From: Diprion similis
Lineage: Eukaryota; Arthropoda; Insecta; Hymenoptera; Diprionidae
DNA length: 64,000 bases
Direction: 5' to 3'
Assembly (NCBI RefSeq): GCF_021155765.1
Contig: NC_060117.1
Span: 8,522,001 to 8,586,000, forward strand
Shown: one piece after another, positions 12,301-30,199 of the stretch
Numbering within the stretch: the stretch's first letter is position 1
How the letters are laid out: every line of letters starts with the position of its first letter
Made by a program: the position numbers and the translations under genes
The notes under the pieces: model-generated
Database searches by the model: none
Seen by the model: the letters and a program-made list of their open reading frames with translations, nothing else
What the model was told of the DNA's origin: nothing

Positions 12301-13709
12301 ATGAAAGATCAGCTGAAAAAACCACATTTATGAGAACGCTGATGATTATATAAAAACAAAGTTGTAGTCCTATAAGGTAACGATCGAAGTACTCGAAGAC
12401 TGAACCGCGCTGGGAAACTAAAAAAGTTTTAATGCGCAATATCCGATATTGCGGTTAATAAATAATTCTCTTCCAGGCGATATGAGGAGAGAATAGAGTA
12501 TCTGGATACTCTGGGGAAAACAACTTTACTGCGAAAAAAGCTTCTCTCGCTCTTGTCCTTTGAGTGAAAACTCGAAACTTGGCAAAGTTATTCAGAATTC
12601 TACAACAAGTGTCGAACTTTGGTTTCTTAAGAAACTGGGGCCACCATTCGATTCTAGTTCAATCATTCCATCTTTCTCGAATGCAATTTGCAAATACATT
12701 ATTCACTGCTTTTTGGACACGAAAATTTTGGACATTCCACGAATCGTTACGTATGTTTACGTATTACATTTTGTCTTGAGAGTTGGTCAGGCAATTTTCA
12801 GCTCACGATATTGAAAATTCAATGATCTATGATTTTTTAAGTAGAACGATCCATTCTCCGTCCTCAAATCGTTGATTTATGAATTTTTATTCACATTAAA
12901 AATTTCATTTTGCTTAAGATAACTAATTTTCCTTGAAATGTCATAGTTGAAGAGTATCCAAGAATTTTTTCCAGTCATTTGAATTCATATCTCCATTACT
13001 ACGGAATGATTTTTGATGCGGGGTCCGCAGAGACCCCAGTGTGACACCAGCGCTATGCACAGGAAGTGTGCAGCGAAAGGGTCGAAGGAATCCGAATTAT
13101 CAAACTGACAAGGATCACTTTTAGCATAGACGAAACGATTCTTCCAGATGTAACTTATACTTTCCCCGTTACGGAAACAAATTAGTGAATTTTTTGCAAC
13201 CCCTTTTATTTCAGCAGGAGCTGCAGTCACGTAGTGCGGCACTTCGCAATATCGCACGTATGTCCGCAAGTGAGGCAACAGGAGTGGAAAAATAATTCCA
13301 ACTTTCACAACGAGCCACTCAGGTTTCATTTTTTTTTTCCTGCCATTCGTTTTGCTTTTTACGCGTTCGCTTGCTTCCGTCTTTCTTCTTCCTCCCTTCT
13401 TTACTTTTTTACCCGCGAGCACTTCTGGGCAACGAACATAATTTCTTTACCTGAAATTCGCCGGCTTTTTTTTCTTCTAACGAAATTGCCAGATGGCAAG
13501 CATGCAAGCGGTTTTTATACTGCTAACGGACGTACCTGCATTTCAAAGAATTTTTGTCACTGTCCTGAGCGCTATCGTTATCACTACATGAGGGTAAAGG
13601 ATTATCTGAGTCAAGCGATATTCGTTTTATATGTGGAAAATTCGTGACTAGCTGTTTTGGAATTGACGATGATTCGTTGAACGTGGTCATTTTGGAAACG
13701 TTTTTATTT
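9396..13709. other. intergenic, no convincing gene
   Basis: Patches of higher GC lie at 9720-10030, 11210-11520 and 13000-13460. The last carries a 145-codon frame on the minus strand overlapping a 137-codon frame on the plus strand, both of low-complexity composition and without domains. A short sequence at about 11545-11630 is shared with 55279-55400. I could not assign a gene. Confidence 0.4.
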
Positions 13710-13760
13710 AATCTTACGACGTTTCGGTAGGACTGCAGCCTACCATCTTCAGGTTAAAAT
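13710..13760 (-). ncRNA. hammerhead-ribozyme-like motif
   Basis: Read on the minus strand, the conserved core CUGANGA is present as CTGAAGA (13752-13746). A six-pair stem II (GGTAGG with CCTACC, loop of about seven) follows, then GAAA (13725-13722). The next bases are CGTC, so a GUC cleavage triplet sits at 13720-13718, and the palindrome ACGT at 13722-13719 could form stem III only in a dimer. That arrangement is known from the minimal type I hammerheads carried by Penelope-like retroelements. Flanking bases (AAC against GTAAGAT) can form a weak stem I. No Penelope reverse transcriptase is visible nearby, so this would be a solo terminal fragment. Activity is not shown. Confidence 0.55.
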
Positions 13761-16700
13761 TAGACATCCTACAGGCTAAGGTTTTCACGGTATTGCCATT
13801 GTCGACGAAGTCTTGATTCGATTCGATATTCCTTTTATTCAACTAAATGCTATAGTCGATCGCGGCAGTCAGAATACTCACTTAATTCAACAAATACTTT
13901 TGTCGAACGAAAATACTTGTGAGAAGTTGATATAGAATTGAATCAAGCCTTCGAATGATCATGTTGACCATCAATTTATTCAAGATAACATGGCGCGATT
14001 TTTTTGCGATAATGTGAATTTTGTATCAAGAAAATGTGAATGTGTTTTAAAAATGTAAATTTGTTCAGTCAAAATAAATTGAGCTTGTTCTACTGATTCG
14101 TGTTTTGGTTAGTTAAGAGTTCAATGTTTAATATAAATAATGAAATTGGTTCCAAAAATCTTTTGCATTTATTGAACATTAAAGTTATGCAAGTATCAAG
14201 TATCAAGTGTCTGTTGACACAAAATTTTGTGGGATTTGCTCGATATTAAATGGATATAATCCGAATGCTTATTGTTGTATCCGCAGAAGTACGAATTCAT
14301 CATGTTTCACGCGGAAGCAGTTTTTGTCGATTCGTCGTCAGTATCAAATTCGATGACTTGATACTTGGCATCATGATTTTCCGTTTGTAATTAGTCTGAT
14401 GACGAAATTGACGTACGTTGTTCGTATCTGACTTCCCTAATCCCTAATCGACTACCTGGTTTTATAAACGTCTCTGAAAGTACTTTCGTACCGAGAAAGT
14501 TCGCCACCTAGTGGCCGTTCATATTCTTAGTATACTGGGATTTACGATGAATATATTCTCTACTCGTTTGAAAGGACGTGATGTTTTTTTACCTCGTAAA
14601 TAAATTAGCGCAACTGATTTAACCAGTTTTTGTCAACAAACATGCGACTTGGAGAAACAATACAATGACATTTGGTTGACTCAATTTCGGAAACACATCA
14701 AAAGGTTTACTCTGATTATTACTTTACCCGATCGCGACAAAAAAGGCTTTCGTTGAATCAAGGAATTTGCTTGATTGAATCATTTTGACAAACGAATTAA
14801 ATCGAGATCGTTAAATTGAATTGATCGTATTTGGAACAAATAAAAGATGCTAGATTGAAGTGAATGGACTTCAAAAAAACTAATTCATTTCCCTCCGCGT
14901 GATAATATCGAGCACTGTATATGGACATTGAATTTCGCTCATTAAACCACTAGAAGATGGTTGTTCTATTTTTTTTTTTTTATCATTAAACAATTCTCGT
15001 CAGCTTACGTGTATTTTTTCAATATACTCACTCTTAATTCTAACGATTAATTTGACGCTTAATAGTGCTCCAGTTCTTTAGTGATTTGGGTTTGTGCCTG
15101 GAACAAATTTATATAAGCACAACGTAAATAACTCAAAAATAATTAGGGAGTATTTAGTGGTTTTCCGATTAGACAAAACTCGAGGCAAATACAGCAGATT
15201 AAAAATGGATATAATTTGACGAAATCCATGCCATTTTAGGTTCCTCGGCTTTATCAGACACAAAAATAGTTGGTTTTCATGCAGACATTCAATTGTGTTG
15301 TGCTCCATTTGAATGTTGTCGAAAAATTGGGTCTCTTTGATATTTTCTTATTCTCAATTTTCGGTATCGCTTACAGAGAAAAAGCAGAGATTCCGGAAAA
15401 TCGATGAAAATTCCTTCACTTTGGGATTGAGTGCTTTTGACACATTCGTGAGGCTTGTATCCGCGGGAAAGGGAGTGAGTGAAAATCCGTTCTTTAGTGC
15501 TGCACAAAGCGCGGAGCGACGGCGTGGAAAACGAAATAGAATGGCGAAAAATCTGTTCGTTTGATACATAGTTGATGAAAATGGGAAATTCTCTGTTGAA
15601 AATTCATGCCATTTTGGCGATACGTGCTCTTTAGCACCTGAGCATTGTATGTATTATATATTCGCGCACGCTTCAATCTACGTGTCCATTGTGTTTTAAC
15701 CAATTTACCGGCGAGCTATCTCCGAGCTTATCGAGGTGCGACTGGTTTGAATAATCTGATTTCACAACTAAAGCTCAATTTCCACCGGTGCCGTACGTTC
15801 TTCTGCCTAGCTGGGTGTGATATTTAAACGACGCACTGCACCGACTCTCGGCCATTGTATAATGCTCTCTGGGCGTCCCGACGCTCGGTACTTCGTTTAA
15901 TAGCCTGCATGGGAATCTCGGTATATGTATCAGCAATTTGCATACATGATACTTGAAGTCAGATATACGTATATGGGGCAGTCCAAATGAACGTGAACAA
16001 GGTTTCACCCCGACCCCCACGGAATTGGTCGCCGATGTAATTCCGACTTCTACTTCTACCAATTATGAATTTTCTGAGTTTTTCAGATTTTTTCTACCTG
16101 CTGTTGGGAGAAAGTATTTTGATCTGATTTTCCATATCTCGGAAACCGTAAAGTTGGGAAAAAGTTGTGAATGGGAAGGAATTGAGTTTTTTTCTGATTT
16201 TTGGTAAAAAATAATTTTTTCACAATATTCTGGAAATCGTAAGTCATCGTTTTCAATCAAAAACGCACAAGAATCGATTTTTCTTAAGAATTACATTCTA
16301 GAATGATTTGAAACTTTTTACGAATTTTCTTTGATTAAAAAGAAAACTTTATTCCAAACTTCAGTTTAGTTCACTAAGGAGAAGTTTGACTAGATCAAGA
16401 TTAAAAAAAAAATGTCAATTTCATTATGATTCATAAAAAAGAAATGCAAGTAAATTCGAATTCAACTATACTGGAAATTGAGAAATAAAATTAATAAAAT
16501 GAATTACTTGGTTAAAAATCGAACAAAAATTTCTATGTTGCGAGTCTGCTTCAATTTTGGTTGATATATTTTTGGTTTTGGCTACAGAATTCACATTATT
16601 TTTTTCATAATTTTCAAAAATGTCGAATTCACTGTTCGATCAAAGAGCTCTAGAGACCTCGAGGGTAATTATAAAATGTGGAAAAAAAATTGGAATCCTT

Positions 16701-18031
16701 TTTAGAGTTGAAGCAACAATATAAGAAATTGCGGAGAAAATCCAAGAGGATGAAGGTCAGACCCTGGTCGAATTGTCCTGGAATGCCCCATATAAATACA
16801 CTACCTGAGTATTTGTATATATTTATACGGGGTGAAAAATAGTATATTTCCATACTGCACAGCTGGAATATAATGAATATTCTGTGCGGTGATATTTTGG
16901 AATTCACCAGGCATACAGTTGAGTTATAAAACATTGGTAAATCAAAATTTTCTACTTGAATCGAGTTTAATATTACTTACAGAATTCCTCTTTAAGATGG
17001 AAAAAAGTTTGAATCTAGGAATTCAAATAAAGAGTGTTCACCACATGACTGGTATGGTGCATTCAGACATTTGTTTCAGCAATGCAAGAAGAACTTTGTT
17101 ACTTTTTCTTGTCTTTAGTAGAAATTGAAAGTGTCTGAAAAGTTCTCAAATATTTTTAAGAACAGTTTATATTGATTTTGGTAGAATGCCAGAAATATAA
17201 GGATGTCACTCGTTGGCAAGACTTAGATTTTTGTTATTGTTTTTGAAAAAGTATGAAAATTTTTACAATCAACTTTACAATTTTAATGAAACTCATGGTT
17301 CGAAAGGTTTCAAATAACTTTGAAGCCGTTCACAGCATCCAAGACATCGGCGATTTTTTCCCTTTTTCGAGAAGTGATTAACGACGTGAATAAGAAATTC
17401 AAATACTTGAGACGCGATCCTGACACCAGGATAAATCAAATAATCGCGACTGTACGCCATTTGACATGAAAGATATTCAGGCTATGATCACTCAACCAAA
17501 AAACGTGTGCAAGATTTTCGAGCACGTTTTTCCGACTGCCAATATGAAAACTCGAACAACCAAAAAACAATTTCACCAAGGGGTGGCTTGCAAATCCATC
17601 TAGAGATGGTCGCACTTGACATATCCTAACCGAGCTAGAAAAAAATGTCGTCAGAAGAATTGGTGAGACCGTCGATGAGACCATTTCCAAGTAAGAAAAC
17701 TACTTTTTTACGTACAGTATGAAATTGGAATATAGTTGCTACGAGATTTCTCGGAAAACAAAGAATTAGATTCAATGAAGCATTAAAATAATGAAGAAGG
17801 AATCAGGAGTTGCAAGAGTCAACTAAAAAGTTGAAATGGTGAAATTTACGAATGGATTAACTATCAGAGTTTCCCTTCAGATTCAGATTTTGGTTAAGGA
17901 TTGCTGGAAGTTATTCACTGGCGCAAAAGAAAACAAAACCCTTGACGTGAACGTGATAGCGATTCTTGTAAGTTTCACAAACTGATTAAGCTTGATGTGA
18001 AATCCAAGACACCTTGCGACGCGAAACGTTA
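13761..18031. other. intergenic, no convincing gene
   Basis: A GC-richer patch lies at 15430-16060. Short open frames on both strands overlap one another and show no domains. The last few hundred bases before 18032 would hold the 3' untranslated region of esterase A, which is transcribed leftwards. No canonical AATAAA signal is obvious in the first 150 bases after its stop. Confidence 0.35.
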
Positions 18032-22537
<4,506 letters not shown>

Positions 22538-25059
22538 ACTTGACTATTGAAGGGATTACACCACACAATTCTACCGCCGTCTATGCTCATCTGGCATTTC
22601 ACGCAACCAGTCTACCATACGTTTCGTCAAAGCTTTATCAACAAAGTATCAAGTTTCCGAGGCATGATTGTGTTATCTTAGATTAATCGTGCACACACAA
22701 TTAATTTGTATGTCATGATTATTATTTTTAAATCAGATCATAATTTCGTCAGTCAAAAATATGACAGACGCCCAAAAAATGACCCAATTATTTTGATCTA
22801 AAAACACAGACTTTGACTTGGTGCCAAATTTAAATTAAAATAATTGATTAGATATATAATCATGTTGAATAATTGTAATCGCTGAACGCATTCATCAACT
22901 ATAACCTCCGGACGAACTTATATATAGGATAATGACTTTTTGGTGAAATTTCTTTCTATTCAATAAATTTTGGTTACTTTTTTTACCTGTATGTGTATAG
23001 ATATTGGCAAGCCCATCAAAAATACGGTCCGCGTAATCAAATCGTCTAAATCTATTCATGATCATAAACAGCGATAAGCGATGACAAGTTATGATCGGAA
23101 GGGAATTTGGGTCTTACAGAACTGGACATCGATGGATCATAATCGTTTTGAAAATGTAATGACCTAGTAGCGTTCTAAGTTCAGTCTGCCCACAGGCTAC
23201 AACTGCAGACACGATATGTTTACTTCCACATTTGACTGCGACCAACCAAAAAATCGATATTTGTACAATTTGATCCCTCCTCTGAATGGGCCCGTATCAA
23301 TTTTGGTCCTAAAAAACTTTTTAGGTACCTTGGGTCTAAGAAAAAGCCTTAATTTATGTCAGTCTGCATACTGCAACACTTTGAGAATGTAAACTGTAAA
23401 AGCATTTTAGTTCACTTTTGATTCTCCAAACTTGCGCGTAAGATTTCGTCTGTAATTTCTGGCCGATTAGATTTCATTCACTTCAGGAAGCATTTTGATA
23501 CAATTGCATAAGGATCTAGGCAAATTTACTCTAAAAGATGTAAGAAATGTATACCTAAAACTTATAAAATTTCTACAACTTTTCTTACGCGAGAAAGTAA
23601 TTAACTGAAATACCCATAAATTTCTGGAAACTTCTGTAAATGTCCCTAACGAGGTTCTAATTTCTTAGCAACAAACTATCGTTTCTAAAAGAAAAGTGTC
23701 CTTCACTCTTTTTCTCATATAGCCGGGAGCTACGATCAAAGCCGAAAAATGGAGTTCTGAAGCCTGGATGGTGGTGGTGAGGTTACGACTGAGTTGGCGG
23801 CTCCATGATGTGCATCCTGATCTACCTGCCAGCTTGTTGATAATGAATGTGCAACCCACCGAATCCAGATTGTACAAGTATGCGTCGATACGCAAATCCC
23901 ACGCACACTGCAAAGGTCACTAGGTTACTGGCTGATGGTATATGAGGGTAGGAACGTGAAATGTGGCTGAGGTACAGCTGGATCGAAGATCGTTGCGGTG
24001 CTGACATGCGAAGAAAATTCGTATCAATAATCTCTTCAGGTTTGTCACCTAACAAATTCTGATGGACAAGCTCGCCCATCATTGTCAACAATAGTGTTTT
24101 AGAGATTCGTCAAGTCAATTTGATCGATATCCGGCTCAAACGCATGGGTGGATTTTTTAATTTCCTTGTCAACATTGACGAACCTGTTACAGCTCTGCTA
24201 TGTGATGTATTTAATGGAACTGCTATGCAAAGTGATATGTAATAGCTGATTTGCAATGTATCAGCTGATACTTAAACTGCTTTTTAGCAATCGGAAAAAA
24301 AGATTTTTCGAATCTATATACTTACTTTTACGAAGACTATAATGAGCTTCAATCTACACTGAGCAATTCGTTATCGAAGCAAGAATGATTCTAGACTTAC
24401 AATTAGTTCTCATTCTGATTACATTTTGATTACATTTCACTTATAGAATTAAAAGTAATTAAGCACATAATTAACTGCCTGTATCTCATCATATTCCATA
24501 ATATCTGATCGCTGCATATATTCACAGCCATGTAGGAGTCAAATAAACATCCAATTATATCGAAGACAAATCTGCAACCTAATGAGGTATAGATTTATTC
24601 ATCAGACACTGGCATTAAAGAAAGAGAGAGAGAGATCATACAACATGCTCTACAACACTTGGGGACAAAAATCAATACATAGATCAGTATAACCCGATTA
24701 TAAAAAATATTAAAATCACTTACTACCGCCAAGTACATGCCACTACCTGTCTGTTAATTCACAATAAAAGCATGATGGAAACTTAACCTTTAGCTTTTAC
24801 ATTTCTCTGAAATCATACTGCTGCCCCCAAACTTATCCTACTACAAATGATAATACAATGAATAAAAAACAAAGTTACTCGTGCATTGATGAAAATCCAC
24901 AAAAAAAAAAAATTAAATTATCAAGTGGTACTCTGCGTGCCAATTTCGAAGCATGATGCATACATGAACAATGATGATGAAATTTGATTTATACAAGTTA
25001 TTTTTCTAAAAAAAAGTCCGGTAAGTACTACTTACTAATTTATCTTTGGTTCTAAATTT
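22538..25059. other. upstream of esterase A; no gene recognised
   Basis: The first bases are the 5' flank of esterase A. AATAGTCAAGT directly before its ATG also precedes the equivalent position in esterase B, so the paralogues share untranslated or promoter sequence. Around 23665-24091 two overlapping minus-strand frames (82 and 89 codons) in a GC-richer patch look like a decayed coding stretch, but I could not name it. A short GA run sits at 24620-24636. Confidence 0.4.
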
Positions 25060-27220
25060 TTATCAATGAATGCTTAAGAATCAGAATTCAGCATCGTAAT
25101 GGCATTAGCTATATCATTTGGTGAGACTTTTAGATGAATCTGGAGATCATCAGCAAAGAGTACATGGTCAGTGAACTACTATACATTACGTAGATCGTTG
25201 ATAAAGATGGGACAGAAGAGTGGACCGAGTACAGACCCCTACGCGACCCTGGAGTGACTGGATAAGTAGGTGGACTGATTGCCACAGAGATCAGGAAGGA
25301 CTTGGGTGCGAGAAGATAAGTAAGAGTGAAACCACTTGAATCACGTTGTCGGAAAACCCCACGCTTGTGTAAAAGTAAGGTATGACTAATGCTATTTAAC
25401 GCTGTACTGAGATCAAATGGCAACAAGATCGTAACACGTCAATTATCAATCACTTTTGCCAGGTCATTAATTACCTTCGGCAATATAGTCTGGGTTCTGT
25501 GGTCTTTGCTATAACCGGCCTGAGCAGGGTCTAATATGTTTTTGGCTGAAAGGTAAGCCATCAGTTGTTTTGCTGCTATTCTTTCCAGTACCTGAGACAG
25601 GTGAGGTAGGTTTGCAACTAATATGTATTACTACCAGAACTGGGAGTATTAGTTTTGAGAAGTGGAACCACAAATGCCTTCTTCCAGACCTCAGGAAAGA
25701 GCAAGTACTCAGCGATACGCTGATGAGCGATGTAAGTAGAGGAACTAATACCGCTAGTACATCTCTGAAATGAAAGAACTGAATACCATATGGACTCTGG
25801 CCTCGTGACTTTGGAACGTATTGATATTGGACATAACTTGGGTGGTTACACGATAAAAAAGAAAGAGAACATAATATGGTTGTCCACTGATCCATCAAGA
25901 ATGCTGAGCAGCTCATCTTGTGAGCAGGGTGCATAAGCACAAGAAACGGACGCGTAAAATTTGTTGATCTCATGGGCCGAGAAAGGTTTAAAAGGTGGAT
26001 TTGGGATTGGATTTAGACCCAACCGTTTAAATTCACCCGAGATAGTCGAAGCATCCGTGAGACTGCTCAGGCGCTCTATAATATATTTCCCCTTTACATA
26101 TTTTATTGCAGATTTGATGGATCTCCTTAGTGCACGAAATTGCTTATAAGTAGCGGGATCTTCTTGTTTTTTGGCTGCCCCATACAGTATATTACGAATT
26201 TTAATACGATCTGTGATGGAGCGTGTAATCCAGGGGGTGGATGGCCTTTTAATTTTGCGAGTTACTAAAGATACTTCCGCATAATAATTTGGCAAAGAAC
26301 CTAACATTCGCAAGCTGTTCGGACTCTAAAGTAAACTGTTCAAGTAATTTTCCAGTAGAGAAGCTTAAGGTGGTCGATAAATAATCGAAAAAACTATTAT
26401 CTCTCGGTTTCCAGTTATCTCCAGGATCAGGAATTTCGGGGAATTCGTTAGTATTTTAGAGGAAGAGGCTAGAGATTTATATGTAAGCACCTTGCGAATA
26501 TAATATGCTACCCCTTCGCCTTGCATACCGAAGCGATCATTCCGGATTAAATGGCAGTCGTCAATAGCAACTAGATCATCGGCGATGTTCTCGTGGATCC
26601 ATGACTCTGAGGCTGCGATGACATGGTAAAAACTGCTCGCAAAGTGATGTCTAATGAAATCTATATTCTCTGCTAGAAAATTTGTACTGAAACGTGCAAT
26701 TTTGAGACAATGGCCGTCCGTCTACCGCAGTAATTGTGGAGTTGTCTTGCTGCTTACGAGGTTACCATTTGATGGTGACTTGGAAATCCGTAGTCATTCT
26801 GATGGGGATGACGCATTCATAAAAAGACTGTGAGGTCGAGACGATACCGAACCATACCGATACTGGGTGCAGGTAGCCTGAGTCCAATTCTGAGCCAATT
26901 TTGATTGGATTCGAGTCTGAATTTTTTTCTGTGAAGATTTGACTAATCTCAGTCCAGACGCATCAAGAACGGACTGCCTTTGCTACTTGTCTCACTCTCT
27001 TGAGAAGCTTATAGTCGTAGCTGAACCTAAATGCTCATCAATGTAAATCGGGTTATGAGGGTGTCCAAGGTCGGTTTTAACCACCGCGTATTCCTCGGTT
27101 ATGACATCTAACCTAGTGCACAGTTCAGCGATGATTTCATTTGTAGATTGAAGAAGTTGGAATAAACGTCTAGGTAGATCCGCTAGTGCCTCAAATTTTC
27201 TATTAACTTCTTTTGCATTG
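25060..27220 (-). mobile_element. degenerate non-LTR retrotransposon, 5' part (ORF1 tail, EN, RT)
   Basis: This is a relic of a LINE-type element of the CR1/jockey kind, read on the minus strand. At 27220-26992 an open stretch predicts a coiled-coil-like ORF1 tail (LADLPRRLFQLLQ). At 26718-26365 there are 117 open codons of an endonuclease domain (ASESWIHE, GVAYYIRK, IYRPP). At 26313-25846 comes the linker before reverse transcriptase (PWITRSITDRIKIRN). From about 25820 to 25080 lies reverse transcriptase broken by frameshifts, with FPEVWKK-like, LFDLSTALNS, SVLGPLF and ADDLQIHL segments. It ends just after the catalytic ADD motif. Stops, frame changes and an apparent deletion between EN and linker show that it is dead. 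Confidence 0.85.
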
Positions 27221-27458
27221 CAATAGCAATGTTAGGCAATTTTTAACACCGTCGTACACTTTTGTGATTTAAGTACAACGGTCAATCACCAGGCACATGA
27301 ACACACTATGTGAAAAGTGATTAACGGATAAAAATTAAACATCTCTCGTCAACAAACACAGTCTGACTAACTCGCAGAATCACTAACGATAAGAGGTATA
27401 ACGATTGGTTTATGCCCCAGGGCACATCTAGCAAAGCTGCGAAATGTTAACTACTACA

Positions 27459-27849
27459 AAGGAACATCAGTTTGGTGTCCCCCTCTGATTACTTTGAGAC
27501 TCACGTATGTAGTAGAACATTGAAAACTATGAAACACGTGTTTTTTTATCTCCGAAAAAACGGTTTAAAGGAGTGAAAATGACCCCCAAAAATGGGCACT
27601 CAACGGGGTGATTTCTTGACGCGCTTCATATATTTGAATGAAACCAACACCGGAATGTTTTTTTTTAACGAATAGGAAAACTTCAGCATTAGTTTCATTT
27701 GCTGGGTGCCCATCTTTGGGGATCCTTTGCACCCCTCTAAACAGTTTTTTAACCATATAAAACACAAGTCGTGTCTCTTAGTTTTCAATGTTCTACAACA
27801 TACATAAGTCTCAACGAAATCAGAGGGGGACACCAAGCTGATGTTCCTT
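27459..27849. mobile_element. foldback MITE-like element, 391 bp
   Basis: The two halves are reverse complements with about 195-base arms meeting near 27655. The ends read AAGGAACATCAG(T/C)TTGGTG inward. The flanks (GTTAACTAC and GTTATCACT) are only vaguely alike, so no target duplication is claimed. It lies just upstream of the LINE relic. Confidence 0.75.
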
Positions 27850-28028
27850 GTTATCACTTAAATACTGTATTTGTGACGCGCGAACAAACTAGAGCACAAG
27901 TTTAAAAGCTGGACACGCGCAACACGAAAAACAATTCAGGTTCAGGAGAAAAACGTTATTAAAACAGAGATCCGATACAGCACAAGATAACCAAGCAAAA
28001 TCTTGGCGAGAGAAAGAACGACGGAGCA

Positions 28029-28043
28029 GGGGGGGGGGGGGGG
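28029..28043 (+). repeat. poly-G run
   Basis: About 15 consecutive G residues. Such runs are a likely site of sequencing length error. Confidence 0.9.
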
Positions 28044-28462
28044 TAGAACTGCACTACTCTGAGAAAATGTGACAAATCTCAGAGCATCCGGGAGCGAGCT
28101 GGAAGAGGGAGAAAAAACAAATCGTTGGCATTTCAGGTAATGTGCAAACAGAGACACTTTTCCCCACTGTCGTCGGCTAACCAAGTCACGATCGCTCATG
28201 GTTACGCGGCCTACGGCAGATGAGTGTCAACGTTGCCGTTTTCAGTACAATTGTACTTTCCTAGTATAACGTTAACCTAGCAAAAAAATTTCCCTTGCAA
28301 TAAGCTTGCAATAACGCTCGGGAAAGCTTTGCTTTAAGGGGTTGGCTGTAGTTAGAATTTTCAAAAAAACTCATTTTTTTGCTGCATTTTTTTGGCGTAT
28401 CATGGCTCGAAAATATTTCCTGTAAATTTCAAGTCAATCCAACAAATAGCTTTCGAGATATA

Positions 28463-28835
28463 ATATCCTATATTTAGTTTTTACCGAAAACCCGAGCATT
28501 CAATTGTTCGAAGGCAATTATTGAAAAGATTATTTTTTTTTTTTAATATTTTGGGCTACTTTAAAACGAAACTTATTCCTACGAAATTTGGCTTAAGGTC
28601 ATAGTTTTTGAGTTATCAATTTTTTTTTAATTAGAAATTTGAAAAATTAAAAAATTTAAGGCAATTAATAACTCAAAAAGTATGATCTTAGGCCAAATTT
28701 TGTAGAAACAACTTTCAGTTTAAAATAGCCCAAAATGTTGTTAAAAAAATAATGCATACAAAAAAAAACTTGTGTAAACAATTGCCTTCAAACAATTGTA
28801 TGTTCGGGTTTTCGGAAAAAAACTAATGCAATATT
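28463..28835. mobile_element. AT-rich foldback element
   Basis: The left arm, about 28463-28622 (ACCGAAAACCCGAGCATTC, GTTCGAAGGCAATTATTG, TTTTGGGCTACTTTAAAA), is matched in reverse by the right arm, about 28664-28835. The loop is about 40 bases. No target duplication was identified. Confidence 0.6.
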
Positions 28836-28923
28836 CGGATTCAGCAGATCAAAATACATAAAAAAGAATCACTTCATCCACCGATATCAAAATTGAATGA
28901 GAAGGCAACATCGCCGAGATGAG

Positions 28924-29030
28924 TCTAAAACTTTAAACGCGTTTTTCTCGAAACTATGTTTTCGAAGTCAGTGACAGCTGTAACTCAGGAAGCAGTGGAC
29001 GGATTTTAATGAAATTTTTTACAGCTTATT
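28924..29030 (+). repeat. dispersed repeat with GCGTTTTTCTCGAAAC core
   Basis: AAACTTTAAACGCGTTTTTC recurs nearly unchanged near 46568-46600, and CTTCAAACGCGTTTTTCTCG near 52550-52580. It is non-coding and of unknown origin. Confidence 0.4.
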
Positions 29031-30199
29031 GAGAGCATCAAAAACAGTCTTTGATCAAAGGATTTAATTTTTATTCAAAAGCTTCTATTTTATGTTACGT
29101 AAAACGAACGTTTTATAAACCAGGGTCGAAGAAAATGGCGATAACTCTATCGAATTTTTTTTTTTTTTATATAGAAATTTACCCGAAACGTCAAAGAATA
29201 ATTATACATAATTGGTTTTATAAAACTAATTCAATTACCATAAAAAAAAAAAAATTAGTGAAATCACTCATTTTTTCCCGGCTCTGACTACCCCTCACCC
29301 CTTCAAACGCTTGCAATTTGAAAAAAAAAACTGTCTATGGTTTTCCAAGAGAGAAAGGGTTGCACCAAGGCATATGAAAGGCTTTTTCCAATAATTAAGA
29401 AAGGGCTGCACCAAAGTATACGAAAGGTTTTTAACAATGGTTTAAAAAGGATTGTAAAAAACGCGAAGTCATAGGTATAAGACGGTATTTTTTTTTTCTT
29501 GAATCTCTAACATTTGCATGATTATGAGTGTTTAATCTACTCACAATTGACTGCCCATGCCTTCACTAATCCAAAGAACGCAACTCCTAAAAATACGCCG
29601 ATAAACTTTTGATTGTGGATTCGAAACTGGAACGCACGGGTAACTCGCATTACTAATCGTACGCTTTAACCGGTTACGTCAAACTCTCGCATGCGATAGA
29701 CCGTAACTTTTCGTAAATATTCAATGTCACTCATTATGTTTTTCATCGCTAGTTATGTATCTAATCTTAGAGCAACTTTCTTCACATGAATGTCACAAAA
29801 ATGCCATAAGCCGAGATTTATATAAAGTTAAAACGCAAATTTTTTTATTACGTCTTGTAGCCCCGCTTGTATTATTGTTCATTGGTAATTGTACGTCGAT
29901 TATTCTACATTTATGTACTTGCCAAGTGGTTCACATTTTCGTAAAATCTTTTTCTACCCACAAGGATTGATCGGAATAAAAGTAAATCACACCCGGATGT
30001 GTTTTTTTTTGCGTCGAGTTTCTTACTTTTTCTAGAGCATACGAAATTGACACCAGATAAACCATATCTCTAATCCTTATGGTAATTCAGTATATGACTT
30101 TTATTATTCATCTTTATCAAGAACACGCTTGGATCTCTTGCTTACACATTCGTCGGATATAACACAGTAACGCACGATCTGACCCAAATTGCATAAGTA

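Noticed and set aside
12985-13647. Overlapping open frames of 145 codons (minus) and 137 codons (plus)
   Set aside because: They lie on opposite strands over the same DNA, have low-complexity Lys/Arg or Phe/Ser runs and no domain. At most one could be real and nothing supports either.
23665-24091. Two overlapping minus-strand frames that might be a decayed gene
   Set aside because: The sequence has coding flavour, but I could not match it to any family or extend it by splicing.
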